Assembly (NCBI GenBank): GCA_937902125.1
Contig: CALDIB010000030.1
Span: forward strand, 1-64,000
Reading direction: 5' to 3'
Length of the DNA stretch: 64,000 bases
Source: an uncultured Treponema sp.
Lineage (GTDB): Bacteria; Spirochaetota; Spirochaetia; Treponematales; Treponemataceae
The notes beneath the pieces are model-generated. The model worked only from the letters and a program-made list of their open reading frames with translations. It had not been told where the DNA came from and did not search any database. Shown piece by piece: positions 45,660-53,497 of this stretch. A program made the translations under genes and the position numbers. Each line of letters begins with the position of its first letter. The stretch's first letter is position 1.

Positions 45660-45665
45660 CTCCTT

Positions 45666-46742
45666 TTAGTATTTATAAACGTATGCGAAAATGTCGTTCC
45701 TGTTTTTTTCTTCAATTTCAATGAAGGATATGTGCAAGGAAAAAATTTCCGTTTCGTTGTTCTTTTGCGCGCTCACAATCAAGCCCACCGCCTCAAATTC
45801 AGGCTTGTCGGGAAGGGAAACGCGAATCCACAATTTTTGGTCCCGCTTTATGGGAAGCTTGGTTTGAATCATGCAGCCGCCGGCGCTTATGTCGGCAATC
45901 TTTCCTTCGTATTTATTTTCTTTTGGAGAGTAAGAAACTTCGCCCCGCTTTCCTGTTTTTTCTTCAACGGCGCTGAACAAGCACTGGTTTCCTACATTGA
46001 CGCGCTTGAACTGGCGGCGGTTTTGCATGCTCACCGCGTTTGAATGCCGGATTACCATTTCCAGCGAGCCGCCTTGCCCGTGCTGAAAGCGGACGACTCT
46101 TGTGGAAAGAACGTATTGAACGCTCTTTTTTGTCATGTAAGTCATAACAATTTTGTCCAAGGGCTTGGGGCAAAATTCCGTGCCTTCCAAATTTTGCGGA
46201 GCCTCAAGGGTGATGCTGTCTTGCTCGTTCTTTTTGATTTTAAAAGCGTAGAAGCGGCCGCCGGAAGCGGGCAAAACCAAGGTTTCTCCTTCGGGAATGT
46301 TGTGGCTTGAAGGAATGTTGTTCTTGGCGTTGGAAATTTTTTCCAAGCGGGTTCTCAACTTGAAAATTTCGCGGATTTCGTTTTCGGAATTCTTTTGGCG
46401 CAGGCGGTAAAATTCTTCCTTGAACATCGCGTCAATGTATTCGTTGTCGTTCCAAAAGTAGTAGACGTTCTTGGCCTTTTGCCTTAGGCACAGGGCGTAA
46501 AGCAAAAGGGCTTCTTGCCTAGTCAACGAAATTTTTTTAGCCAAGTCCTGAACGTTAACCAGCGTCGTGGGCTTTTGCTTTTGCGCCTCAATGTATTCCG
46601 GAGACTGCTTTCGCTTTTGGAGAAATCTCCACAAAAGCCAAAGCAAAAACAAAAATCCCAAGGCAACCAAGGCCGCGGCCATGACAGTGTAGGGGAGAGC
46701 CGTTTGTCTTGCCGCCACAAGCGAGCCTGTAGCCATGTCCAT
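45666..46742 (-). CDS. Membrane-anchored PilZ-domain protein in the flagellar cluster
   Basis: 358 residues with one N-terminal membrane helix (YTVMAAALVALGFLFLLWLLW), a helical cytosolic region, then a YcgR-like N-domain and a C-terminal PilZ domain. The cyclic-di-GMP motifs are present as RRQFKR (RxxxR) and DISAGGCMI (D/NxSxxG). Its position after the fliD cluster suggests it modulates flagellar function in response to c-di-GMP. AAGGAGG five bases upstream fixes the start. PilZ proteins of this kind occur next to fliD in other treponemes, from memory. Confidence 0.85.
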   Translation of the reverse strand: MDMATGSLVAARQTALPYTVMAAALVALGFLFLLWLLWRFLQKRKQSPEYIEAQKQKPTTLVNVQDLAKKISLTRQEALLLYALCLRQKAKNVYYFWNDNEYIDAMFKEEFYRLRQKNSENEIREIFKLRTRLEKISNAKNNIPSSHNIPEGETLVLPASGGRFYAFKIKKNEQDSITLEAPQNLEGTEFCPKPLDKIVMTYMTKKSVQYVLSTRVVRFQHGQGGSLEMVIRHSNAVSMQNRRQFKRVNVGNQCLFSAVEEKTGKRGEVSYSPKENKYEGKIADISAGGCMIQTKLPIKRDQKLWIRVSLPDKPEFEAVGLIVSAQKNNETEIFSLHISFIEIEEKNRNDIFAYVYKY

Positions 46743-46758
46743 ATTCGCCTCCTTTAGC

Positions 46759-47349
46759 CTACAATTCTTTTACCGCTTCCGCAAGGGAAGAAAGGCGGGG
46801 ACTGATTTCGTATTCCGCCAAGTCGCCCAAGGTTACTGTGTCGCCGCTTTCAAGCGCGCCGTTAAGGTCGTTGAAAATAGGCATGAAGTCTTCAAAAAAT
46901 CCGCTCAAGTTTTTTCCGTCTATCTTGATTTTTCCAAACCTTTCGGGAAAAAGGGTTGAAAGCGCTATGATGTGGCAAAAGTTGTCAACGGTGTCCGCCA
47001 GGCGCGCGATTGAGGCGCGGGCCTTGGAGTCTCCGCCGCTTTGAAGCTGGGCGGGAATTTGCGCCATAAGGCCAACCGTGTCATTTATGTCGGCCGCCGC
47101 GTTTTTAAATGCTTCCGCCACGGCGTCTTCTTGAACCACAGAAAGCTCGATTTTTTTTACGCTTTCAATTTCCGCCGCGGCGGCCGCGTCAAAGTCTTGG
47201 GCTTCGATTTTTTTTCCGTCAATTTGAACGCCTATTGTGGCGCAGCGGTTTTGGGAGGCCGTTTGCTCAAAGGAGCGCAAAACGTCGCCCACCGTTTTTT
47301 CGTTTTCAAGAGTTATGTCCAGTTTTTGTCCGTTTATAAAAAGTTCCAT
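46759..47349 (-). CDS. Unknown protein between fliD and the PilZ gene; possible filament-cap chaperone
   Basis: 196 residues, soluble, no signal peptide. The first 75 or so (MELFINGQKLDITLENEKTV...IGVQIDGKKIEAQDF, in parts) look like a small beta-grasp-like fold; the rest is helical (DTVDNFCHIIALSTLFPERF, GFFEDFMPIFNDLNGALESG). The C-terminal helical part and its place immediately after fliD recall the FliS/FliT export chaperones, but I see no sequence motif that proves this. Overlap or tight spacing on both sides implies the flagellar operon. Confidence 0.6.
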   Translation of the reverse strand: MELFINGQKLDITLENEKTVGDVLRSFEQTASQNRCATIGVQIDGKKIEAQDFDAAAAAEIESVKKIELSVVQEDAVAEAFKNAAADINDTVGLMAQIPAQLQSGGDSKARASIARLADTVDNFCHIIALSTLFPERFGKIKIDGKNLSGFFEDFMPIFNDLNGALESGDTVTLGDLAEYEISPRLSSLAEAVKEL

Positions 47350-47363
47350 TTTTTATTCCTTGC

Positions 47364-49448
47364 CTAATTGTTCCTTTGGTTTTGCTTTGTGAAGTTTGAA
47401 ATTCCCTCTTGCTGGCGCTCAAGAGAATTTAGGGTTCCTTCCATTTGTCCGTATTTGGCGCGAAGCTCGGCTTCCTTGTCGTCAAGCTGGCTTTCCAAGC
47501 GGCTTATTTTTTTTTGGGTGGAATCTATTTGCCTGTTAAGAACGCTGTCCTTGTTGGCCAAGATTCCGCCGGTTTGAACATAGCTTGTAAGCTGCTTGTC
47601 AATCAAGTATCCGATTCCTGAATCCACAATCAAGTCGCCGTCGGAATCGTATCCAAAAATTTTCTTTATGTCCTCAAGGTTGTTCTTTAAATTTTCGTCC
47701 AGCTTTTTTTCGTCAATCTCAAGGTAGCCCCGCATTTTTCCGGGATTGTAGCCGGAATAATTTGTGGCGTTGGTGGAGATTCCGATTTGGTTCAGCATGG
47801 TGACTTCAGCGCTTTCGGAAAACCTGTATTGCGCGGAAATTATTCTTTGCATGGAGCCTTTGGCGCTGGAAAGGCTGAAGTCGTTGAAAAAGAGGCCCAG
47901 CTTTTTTTGGTAGCTTTCCTTTTCGTCGCTTGAAAGGTAGTCAAGCTCCTCGATTATTTCCGGCTTGTTTTGGCTCAAGACGTTTATTTCGGCCACAGTC
48001 TGGTTGTATTTTCCCACAAATTGAATCAGCGCGTCCTTGGCGCTTTCGGTGTCGGGCTTGATTGAAATTGTGGCCGTCCGCTCCGTCTTGTCCGTCAAAT
48101 GCAGGGTCACGCCTGGAACAATGTCGTCAATGTCGTTTTCAGGCCGGCTTATTGTTATGCCTTCGTATTTTACCACCGCGTCGCCGGCTTCGCTTACAGG
48201 ATGGACGGCCTCAAAGCCCAAGTCCTTTTTCGCGTCGTAGGCCGTAAGGGCGCTTATGTCAAGCTGAACGCCGGTGTTCCTGTTTCTAATTACAATGGAA
48301 GCGATGTCGGGGTATTTTTTTACGTCCAGGCTTACTTTGACTTCTTGGCCCTTTCCGCTTTTTTCGTCAAAAGTCCAAGCTTGGGAGGGAATCTCAATTT
48401 CGCTTTCCTCGCCGTAAGAGTTTCTGGCGTATAAAACTGAATTGCTGCTGATTTCTTCAAGGGGCTCCGTCGGCGCCGCTTCCTGAATGCCGCTTTCGCT
48501 GGCCATGTTCTCAACCGTGATGCCGCCAAAACTGACGCTTCCGGCGTTGGGAATGTCAGGCCTGTCAGAGCCTTCGTTGATTTCCTTTGTTATGTCTTGA
48601 ACCTTGCCCGCTTGGAAGGACAATTCTATTCTTGTGTTTTCGTTTTTTGCGGCGGAGGAGGGAATCTTTATTTGCGCTCCTCCCCGAGGGGCCACCGTGA
48701 TTCCGTTTTTTGTAACGACCGCCCTTTTTGACGAAAGTTCGGGAATTCCCTTTTGTTCCGTTTCCGAAATGTTGTCGGCCGCCGGGTTTGAAAGCTCCGA
48801 CTGCCTTGTTCCAAAACTTGTGGAAGACGAGGCGGTCTTTCTGATTATTTCCTTGTTTATGGCGTAGTCAAGCGCGGCGCCTTCAAAGACCAAGCGCTTG
48901 TCCGCTCCTGTTTTTAGGGATTCAATTAAGAGGGCCTTTTTTCCTTTGTTCACGCCGATTAGCGACGCCTTAATTGTGTTGGCCCCCCGCTTGTTTAAGG
49001 ACGTTATGAAGTCTTCGATTTTTCCGCCCCGCCACTTGAATGAAACTGTCTTGTCGCCGGTTTTAAAAGTGTAAGTTCCTTCCGGAACTTCTTCGCCCTT
49101 TTCTATTTCTTTGCTTAAAAGGCGGTCGGCTGTGGCCGGCGTTATCACGTCTATTTTAAATGAATCATAAGCCGCGTCCCGCCCGGCGTCGGCTGTTATA
49201 GCGTATTCATCGCTGGAAGAGGCTAATTTGTTGTTGAATGGGTTGTCATACGAGTAGAGGCTTTTCACGCTGTCCCGCAAAGAAGACATTCTTTGGTTGA
49301 CGTCGCGCCAAGCGCTTTGCTGCGTCTTGTAAGTTTCGAGCGTATCCTGCTCCCTTGTAAGCGGGATGCGTTCTACTTTCATCAGACCTTCTACGAGATC
49401 ATTGGTTTTATATTTGTCGCTGACACCCGGTATGCCGATTCCTGCCAT
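47364..49448 (-). CDS. fliD: Flagellar filament cap protein (hook-associated protein 2)
   Basis: A 694-residue protein that caps the periplasmic filament and assists flagellin polymerisation. The N-terminal D0/D1 segment starts MAGIGIPGVSDKYKTNDLVEGLMKVE and the C-terminal FliD_C coiled coil is LNRQIDSTQKKISRLESQLD. The middle holds insertions typical of spirochete FliD, longer than the roughly 470 residues of E. coli. flaG is upstream on the same strand. Confidence 0.92.
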   Translation of the reverse strand: MAGIGIPGVSDKYKTNDLVEGLMKVERIPLTREQDTLETYKTQQSAWRDVNQRMSSLRDSVKSLYSYDNPFNNKLASSSDEYAITADAGRDAAYDSFKIDVITPATADRLLSKEIEKGEEVPEGTYTFKTGDKTVSFKWRGGKIEDFITSLNKRGANTIKASLIGVNKGKKALLIESLKTGADKRLVFEGAALDYAINKEIIRKTASSSTSFGTRQSELSNPAADNISETEQKGIPELSSKRAVVTKNGITVAPRGGAQIKIPSSAAKNENTRIELSFQAGKVQDITKEINEGSDRPDIPNAGSVSFGGITVENMASESGIQEAAPTEPLEEISSNSVLYARNSYGEESEIEIPSQAWTFDEKSGKGQEVKVSLDVKKYPDIASIVIRNRNTGVQLDISALTAYDAKKDLGFEAVHPVSEAGDAVVKYEGITISRPENDIDDIVPGVTLHLTDKTERTATISIKPDTESAKDALIQFVGKYNQTVAEINVLSQNKPEIIEELDYLSSDEKESYQKKLGLFFNDFSLSSAKGSMQRIISAQYRFSESAEVTMLNQIGISTNATNYSGYNPGKMRGYLEIDEKKLDENLKNNLEDIKKIFGYDSDGDLIVDSGIGYLIDKQLTSYVQTGGILANKDSVLNRQIDSTQKKISRLESQLDDKEAELRAKYGQMEGTLNSLERQQEGISNFTKQNQRNN

Positions 49449-49479
49449 ACAACCCCGTCGATGATCTCATATAGAGAAG

Positions 49480-49854
49480 TTAAATCATTTGATCAAACAA
49501 AAGACCCATGGTCTTTCGCATGTTGATTTTTATCCTCTGCATGTCCTCGGACGGTATTTCCTTAAGCACTTTGTTGGTGCTGGGGTCAACCACCCTGATT
49601 ATAACGCTGTTCAACTCTTTGTTTACAGAGAATTGAAGCCTGCGTCCCATCACTTGATCCGACAGTTGCTGCAACTGCTGGACGTCAGCTTTGGTCTGGG
49701 CCATGTTCGCTTCAATGCTTTGAACGACGCTGGCGCCGTCCGCGATATTGAGCGTTTGTTCTACACTTCCTGTACCTGCACTGATAGGAACGGAATTGTA
49801 GCGCATTTGGCCATCCATTGCCAAAGACTGCCCTATGCTACTAATCGTATTCAT
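49480..49854 (-). CDS. flaG: FlaG-family flagellar protein
   Basis: A 124-residue FlaG-like protein; the conserved C-terminal domain reads RRLQFSVNKELNSVIIRVVDPSTNKVLKEIPSEDMQ (in part). The ATG at 49854 (MNTISSIGQSLAM) was chosen because AGGAGG lies seven bases upstream. FlaG influences filament length in other bacteria. It ends 31 bases before fliD, as in many flagellar operons. Confidence 0.88.
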   Translation of the reverse strand: MNTISSIGQSLAMDGQMRYNSVPISAGTGSVEQTLNIADGASVVQSIEANMAQTKADVQQLQQLSDQVMGRRLQFSVNKELNSVIIRVVDPSTNKVLKEIPSEDMQRIKINMRKTMGLLFDQMI

Positions 49855-49882
49855 AGGCGTTCCTCCTGAAAAATTAGGAAGA

Positions 49883-49956
49883 GGGAAGGGGCGCTCCTTC
49901 CCTTTTCCACGCATTTGTCAAAAAGATGACATCCAGAAATCTCTTAAACAAATGCG
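49883..49956 (-). terminator. Hairpins downstream of the second flagellin gene
   Basis: GGGAAGG (49883-49889) pairs with CCTTCCC (49896-49902), and CGCATTTGT (49910-49918) with ACAAATGCG (49948-49956) over a 29-base loop. They lie between the flagellin and flaG. T-runs are weak, so they may only attenuate or stabilise the 3' end of flagellin mRNA. Confidence 0.45.
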
Positions 49957-49962
49957 GTTTTG

Positions 49963-50811
49963 CTATCTCAACAATCCAAGAACGTTCTGAGACTGTGAGT
50001 TGGCCTGAGCGAGCATAGCGGTTCCAGACTGTGTGAGGATCTGGTTCTTTGTATACTCAACCATTTCTGAGGCCATGTCGGTGTCGCGAATGCGGCTTTC
50101 GGCGGCCTGAAGGTTTTCGGCTGCAACTTGAACGCCGTTAGAGGCCATTTCAAAGCGGTTCTGGTAAGCGCCCAAATCCGCGCGCTGCTTGGAAACAGTT
50201 GTAAGCGCGGCGTCCACTGTACCAATCGCCATGTTGGCGCTTTCAGGCGTAGCGATGCTAACCTGCTCGTCTGTGCCCTGAGATCCCTTGAGTCCAAGGG
50301 CCTGGGCTGTCATGGTGCCAATGTATACTCTCGCGTTCTGGTCCATGTTGGCTCCAATCTGGAACTGCATGACTCGATTTCCTTCCGAGGCGAAAGCTCC
50401 GGTAAGCAAGTTCATGCCATTGAACTGAGCCTGGCTGGCGATGCGGTCAACTTCAGAAACAAGCTGAGAAACCTCGACCTGAATCTGCATGCGGTCTTCG
50501 TCGGAATAGATTCCGTTGGCGGACTGCACTGAAAGTTCGCGAATGCGCTGGAGGATGTCCTGAGTTTCCTGCAAGTATCCTTCTGTTGTCTGGATAAAAG
50601 AAACTCCGTTTTGGATGTTTCTGTTAGCCTGGTTCAATCCGCGAACTTGGCTGCGCATCTTTTCAGATACGGCCAATCCTGAAGCGTCGTCGCCGGCGCG
50701 GTTGATCTTCTCGCCAGAGCTGAGTTTTTCAATGTTGCCCATGATGGCGTCATTTGACATGCCAAGCGTGCGGTCAGCATACAAAGCGCTCATGTTGTGG
50801 TTAATAATCAT
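49963..50811 (-). CDS. flaB: Class B flagellin (periplasmic filament core)
   Basis: A 282-residue flagellin. The N-terminal D0/D1 ([37 protein letters not shown]) and C-terminal D1/D0 ([42 protein letters not shown]) are conserved; the variable middle is short, as in spirochete FlaB proteins. No signal peptide, as expected for export by the flagellar type III system. GGAGG six bases upstream. Second of two tandem flagellins; the paralogue number (B1/B2/B3) cannot be assigned by eye. Confidence 0.95.
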   Translation of the reverse strand: MIINHNMSALYADRTLGMSNDAIMGNIEKLSSGEKINRAGDDASGLAVSEKMRSQVRGLNQANRNIQNGVSFIQTTEGYLQETQDILQRIRELSVQSANGIYSDEDRMQIQVEVSQLVSEVDRIASQAQFNGMNLLTGAFASEGNRVMQFQIGANMDQNARVYIGTMTAQALGLKGSQGTDEQVSIATPESANMAIGTVDAALTTVSKQRADLGAYQNRFEMASNGVQVAAENLQAAESRIRDTDMASEMVEYTKNQILTQSGTAMLAQANSQSQNVLGLLR

Positions 50812-51052
50812 GTTAAGCCCTCCATGTGTTTAAACTGCGTCACGTCTTGCAACGCGTCCTGTCCGCGCGGGCTTGCCGGTTTATGCGCCCCCGGCAAGTT
50901 TCAACCCCATTGCGTCAGGAAAAAAGGTTCTGTTATTTTGGAATTGAATCCAAGAATCAAAGCCTTTTTTCCTAACGCCGCGGCCAGACACGGCTGGCTT
51001 ATGGTATGTCAAAGATCAAAGCGCGGTTGAAAGCGCGCCTATAGTTGCTACA
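50812..51052 (-). promoter_or_regulatory. Long structured 5' leader of the second flagellin gene
   Basis: About 235 bases of predicted leader. CTTGCCGG (50872-50879) pairs with CCGGCAAG (50891-50898). Closer to the gene, CGCG/CGCG arms (50853-50856, 50866-50869) present a loop reading GGACAGGA on the minus strand. The Shine-Dalgarno GGAGGG (50818-50823) itself lies in ACATGGAGGG. Two GGA-type sites of this kind are the arrangement used by CsrA on flagellin mRNAs. Confidence 0.55.
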
Positions 51053-51081
51053 ATTTTATTCTGATTTTGCCGCTTTGTCAA
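51053..51081 (-). promoter_or_regulatory. Promoter of the second flagellin gene
   Basis: Minus strand consensus TTGACA (51081-51076), a 17-bp spacer and TAAAAT (51058-51053). It is a sigma-70-like promoter, not the TAAA-N15-GCCGATAA form read by sigma-28. Confidence 0.7.
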
Positions 51082-51099
51082 GGCTTTTACACAAGAAAA

Positions 51100-51145
51100 G
51101 GGGAGGGCAAAGAAATCCTGAAGGTTTCCTTGTCCATCCCCTCCT
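51100..51145 (-). terminator. Terminator after the first flagellin gene
   Basis: An imperfect long stem in which GGGGAGGG (about 51100-51107) pairs with TCCCCTCC (about 51138-51145) on the other side and an inner AAATCC/GGTTTCC segment closes a TGAA loop. On the minus strand it is followed by TTTTCTTG. Copy-number control between the two flagellins would follow. Confidence 0.6.
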
Positions 51146-51174
51146 CTTGGCGTTATTTAAGCGCTTCAGCCCGA

Positions 51175-52035
51175 CTATCTCAACAAGGACAGAACGTTCT
51201 GGCTCTGCGTGTTCGCCTGGGCGAGCATCGCGGTGCCGGCCTGCTGGAGGACGGAGTTCTTTGTGAACTCAACCATCTGGGCGGCCATGTCTGTGTCGCG
51301 GATGCGGCTTTCAGAAGCCTGCAAGTTCTCCGCTCCAACATCCAATCCGCGGACGGCGTGCTCCATGCGGTTCTGGTAGGCGCCAAGGTCGGCGCGCTGC
51401 TTGTTGATTTTCTTGAGGGCCTCGTCGATTACTCCGATGGCGTGGTTGGCGTCGTCAGGAGCGGCCAAAGAAATCTTCTCTTCTGTTCCAAGCTGGCGGA
51501 CTCCAAGGGCTTCCGCTGTCATTGTTCCGATGAAAACCTGCATTCTCTGGTCCATGTTGGCGCCGATGTGGAACCACATAGAGCCGGTGACTACATTTTC
51601 GCCGGTGGCTTGGGCAAAGCGTCCTGTGAGCATGTTCATGCCGTTGAACTGGGCGCTTGAGGCGATGCGGTCAACCTCTGAAACCAAGGCCGAAACTTCA
51701 ACTTGGATCTGCATGCGGTCTTCGTCGGAATAGATTCCGTTTGAGGCCTGGACTGCAAGCTCGCGGATGCGCTGCATGATGTCAGTTGTTTCCTGGAGAT
51801 AACCTTCGGTTGTCTGGATGAAGCTGATTCCATTCTGGGCGTTCTGCGAGGCCTGGTTCAAGCCGCGAATTTGGGCGCGCATTTTTTCAGAAACAGCAAG
51901 TCCTGAAGCGTCGTCGCCGGCGCGGTTGATTCTTTCGCCTGAAGAGAGTTTTTCCATGTCTTTGGTGAGACCAAGACCCGTTACGCCGAGTTGACGATTG
52001 GCGTACAATGCTGACATGTTGTGGTTGATAACCAT
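51175..52035 (-). CDS. flaB: Class B flagellin (periplasmic filament core), upstream copy
   Basis: A 286-residue flagellin paralogous to the gene at 49963-50811, with the same N- and C-terminal assembly domains and a slightly longer middle ([24 protein letters not shown]). The ATG at 52035 ([15 protein letters not shown]) is fixed by AAGGAGG seven bases upstream; the frame stays open 11 codons further without homology. It has a separate leader and a terminator, so the two flagellins are probably made in different amounts. Confidence 0.95.
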   Translation of the reverse strand: MVINHNMSALYANRQLGVTGLGLTKDMEKLSSGERINRAGDDASGLAVSEKMRAQIRGLNQASQNAQNGISFIQTTEGYLQETTDIMQRIRELAVQASNGIYSDEDRMQIQVEVSALVSEVDRIASSAQFNGMNMLTGRFAQATGENVVTGSMWFHIGANMDQRMQVFIGTMTAEALGVRQLGTEEKISLAAPDDANHAIGVIDEALKKINKQRADLGAYQNRMEHAVRGLDVGAENLQASESRIRDTDMAAQMVEFTKNSVLQQAGTAMLAQANTQSQNVLSLLR

Positions 52036-52062
52036 AGATTTCCTCCTTGGAAATATGTCGAA

Positions 52063-52082
52063 GAGCAAAATCCTTTTTGCTC
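52063..52082 (-). promoter_or_regulatory. AGGA-loop hairpin in the flagellin leader (CsrA-type site)
   Basis: Minus strand GAGCAAAA - AGGA - TTTTGCTC: a perfect 8-bp stem with AGGA exactly filling the four-base loop, about 17 bases upstream of the AAGGAGG ribosome site. This is the geometry recognised by CsrA. Confidence 0.6.
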
Positions 52083-52086
52083 CAAA

Positions 52087-52139
52087 AGTATAAAATTGCG
52101 CTTCAGCATAACAAGGCTACATCCACGCAGTTTTATACT
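52087..52139. repeat. 14-bp inverted repeat upstream of the first flagellin gene
   Basis: AGTATAAAATTGCG (52087-52100) and CGCAGTTTTATACT (52126-52139) pair at 13 of 14 positions with one G-T, loop 25 bases. The distal arm contains a minus-strand TATAAA that could be a -10 box; 17 bp upstream of it, where a -35 would be, lies AGTTCC-AGCC-GGAACT (52155-52170). Together they suggest a regulated promoter. Confidence 0.55.
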
Positions 52140-52170
52140 GATTCGTCTGAAGTCAGTTCCAGCCGGAACT

Positions 52171-52491
52171 TTACCCTTCATAACTCTTCATAATAATTTT
52201 CGGCCCGCGCCGCGAAAAACTTTAGCGAAATTTTTAAAAAAAATATAAAAAAATTAAAATTAACAGAAAAGGCGGAAAAAACGCTCCCAGTTGCGGCTGC
52301 GTCATTGCGGAACCGCTTGATAACTGCGCTGCTCGCTGTTTGCGCTTGAAACTATTTTACTTCGCCGCTTACGCGGCTTGCGCAAACAGAGAGTTTCCGC
52401 AAGCCGCCCCGCGCCTTCCGCGTTTTTTTTCGCCTTTTTGGTTAATTTACAATGTTTTTATTATCTGCAAAATCCGCAAAAGTCCGCCAGC
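52171..52491. other. Intergenic region with nested inverted repeats
   Basis: The left part is very AT-rich. At 52305-52402 three nested stems occur: TTGCGGAA/TTCCGCAA (52305-52312, 52395-52402), CTGTTTGCGC/GCGCAAACAG (52336-52345, 52380-52389) and GCCGC/GCGGC (52364-52368, 52373-52377). A short CGCG hairpin and eight T follow on the plus strand (about 52411-52428). No reading frame is convincing. It may hold a small RNA or serve as the terminator of rdgB on the minus strand. Confidence 0.5.
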
Positions 52492-53166
52492 CTAGAGGCC
52501 TTCCATTATCCTTAGAATCCCGCGGGTGGCTTTTCCCCGGTGGGAAACGGCGTTTTTTTTGTCGGCGGAAAGTTCCGCCACCGTTTTTTGGAACTGGGGA
52601 AGGTAGATTATGGGGTCGTAGCCAAAGCCGCCTGAGCCCCGCGCGTCTTCAATGCGGTCTATGACAGTTCCTTCCATAGTTTCTTGCGCCACAAAAAAGC
52701 GGCTGGGATTTAAAAGCAAAACCATGGAGCAAGAATAATGGCAGCTGCGGGGCCCGTTTTGGAACAAAAAGCCGTTTTTTGGCTGGCCGGAAGCCAGCGC
52801 GGCGGTGGTTTGTTCTATTAAATATTTGTTTTGCTCTTCTTGGCTGATTTTTTGTCCGTCCGGGCGGCCTTTCATAAAGTCCGGCCCCGCGTAGCGAGCC
52901 GACCAAACGCCGGGCGCCCCGTTCAAGGCGTCGACGCAAATGCCGGAATCGTCGGCCATTATGGCTGCGGGATTTTTGTCAATCTTGCGAACTTCTTCCC
53001 ACAGCGCCAGGGCCTTGATTAAAGAATTCTGGTAAAAGTCCGTTCCAGTTTCTTCCGGGTCAAAGTCAATGCCCATTTCTTTTGGAATGACAACCTCAAA
53101 GTTTGGCAAAACTTGGCTGATTTCCCGCTTTTTGTTTAAATTTCCTGTGGCAAGATAGATTTTCAT
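52492..53166 (-). CDS. rdgB: XTP/dITP diphosphatase (Ham1/RdgB family)
   Basis: A 224-residue house-cleaning pyrophosphatase removing non-canonical purine nucleotides. ATGNLNKKREI, DDSGICVDALNGAPGVWSARYAG, GSGGFGYDPIIY and VSHRGKA are the family motifs. Slightly longer than E. coli RdgB (197) because of an insertion after the SARYAG motif. No Shine-Dalgarno precedes the ATG; TAGTAT lies six bases upstream. Confidence 0.94.
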   Translation of the reverse strand: MKIYLATGNLNKKREISQVLPNFEVVIPKEMGIDFDPEETGTDFYQNSLIKALALWEEVRKIDKNPAAIMADDSGICVDALNGAPGVWSARYAGPDFMKGRPDGQKISQEEQNKYLIEQTTAALASGQPKNGFLFQNGPRSCHYSCSMVLLLNPSRFFVAQETMEGTVIDRIEDARGSGGFGYDPIIYLPQFQKTVAELSADKKNAVSHRGKATRGILRIMEGL

Positions 53167-53172
53167 AAAAAA

Positions 53173-53201
53173 ATACTAGCAAAAAAAGGCCAAAAATACA
53201 A
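53173..53201 (-). promoter_or_regulatory. Putative rdgB promoter (leaderless)
   Basis: Minus strand TTGTAT (53201-53196), a 17-bp spacer and TAGTAT (53178-53173), with six T between the -10 and the ATG. Confidence 0.55.
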
Positions 53202-53497
53202 GAGGGCAGTCCAAAAGCGCTTTTTTAAGAAAAAAAAGGCCTGATTTTTGGCCCGTTCGTTCTTTTTTTTTCGTTTTTTTTACTCTTTATTACAAAATTT
53301 TACAAAAAATTACTTTGAAACGGGAATTTTTGGGCTAAAAAAACAAAAAAAATGGGAAAAATTTCCTCAAACTGCGAAAAAAATAAAAAAATAAGCCTTT
53401 TTTTTGGGAAATTTTGAATGTTTTTTTTAAATTCGCTATATTGGCGCGATTATTGCTGTATAAAAATACCTATATTTAATTTAAGTGAGGAAAAAAA
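53202..53497. other. AT-rich spacer with homopolymer tracts
   Basis: Nearly 300 bases dominated by A and T runs, with repeated TTACAAAA-type words near 53290-53315. It contains no gene apart from the promoter listed below. Such curved, A-tract DNA often boosts promoter activity, but that is only inferred here. Confidence 0.5.
53414..53442 (+). promoter_or_regulatory. Promoter of the sigma-like gene
   Basis: TTGAAT (53414-53419), a 17-bp spacer (eight T then AAATTCGC) and TATATT (53437-53442). The predicted leader is about 49 bases. Confidence 0.6.
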
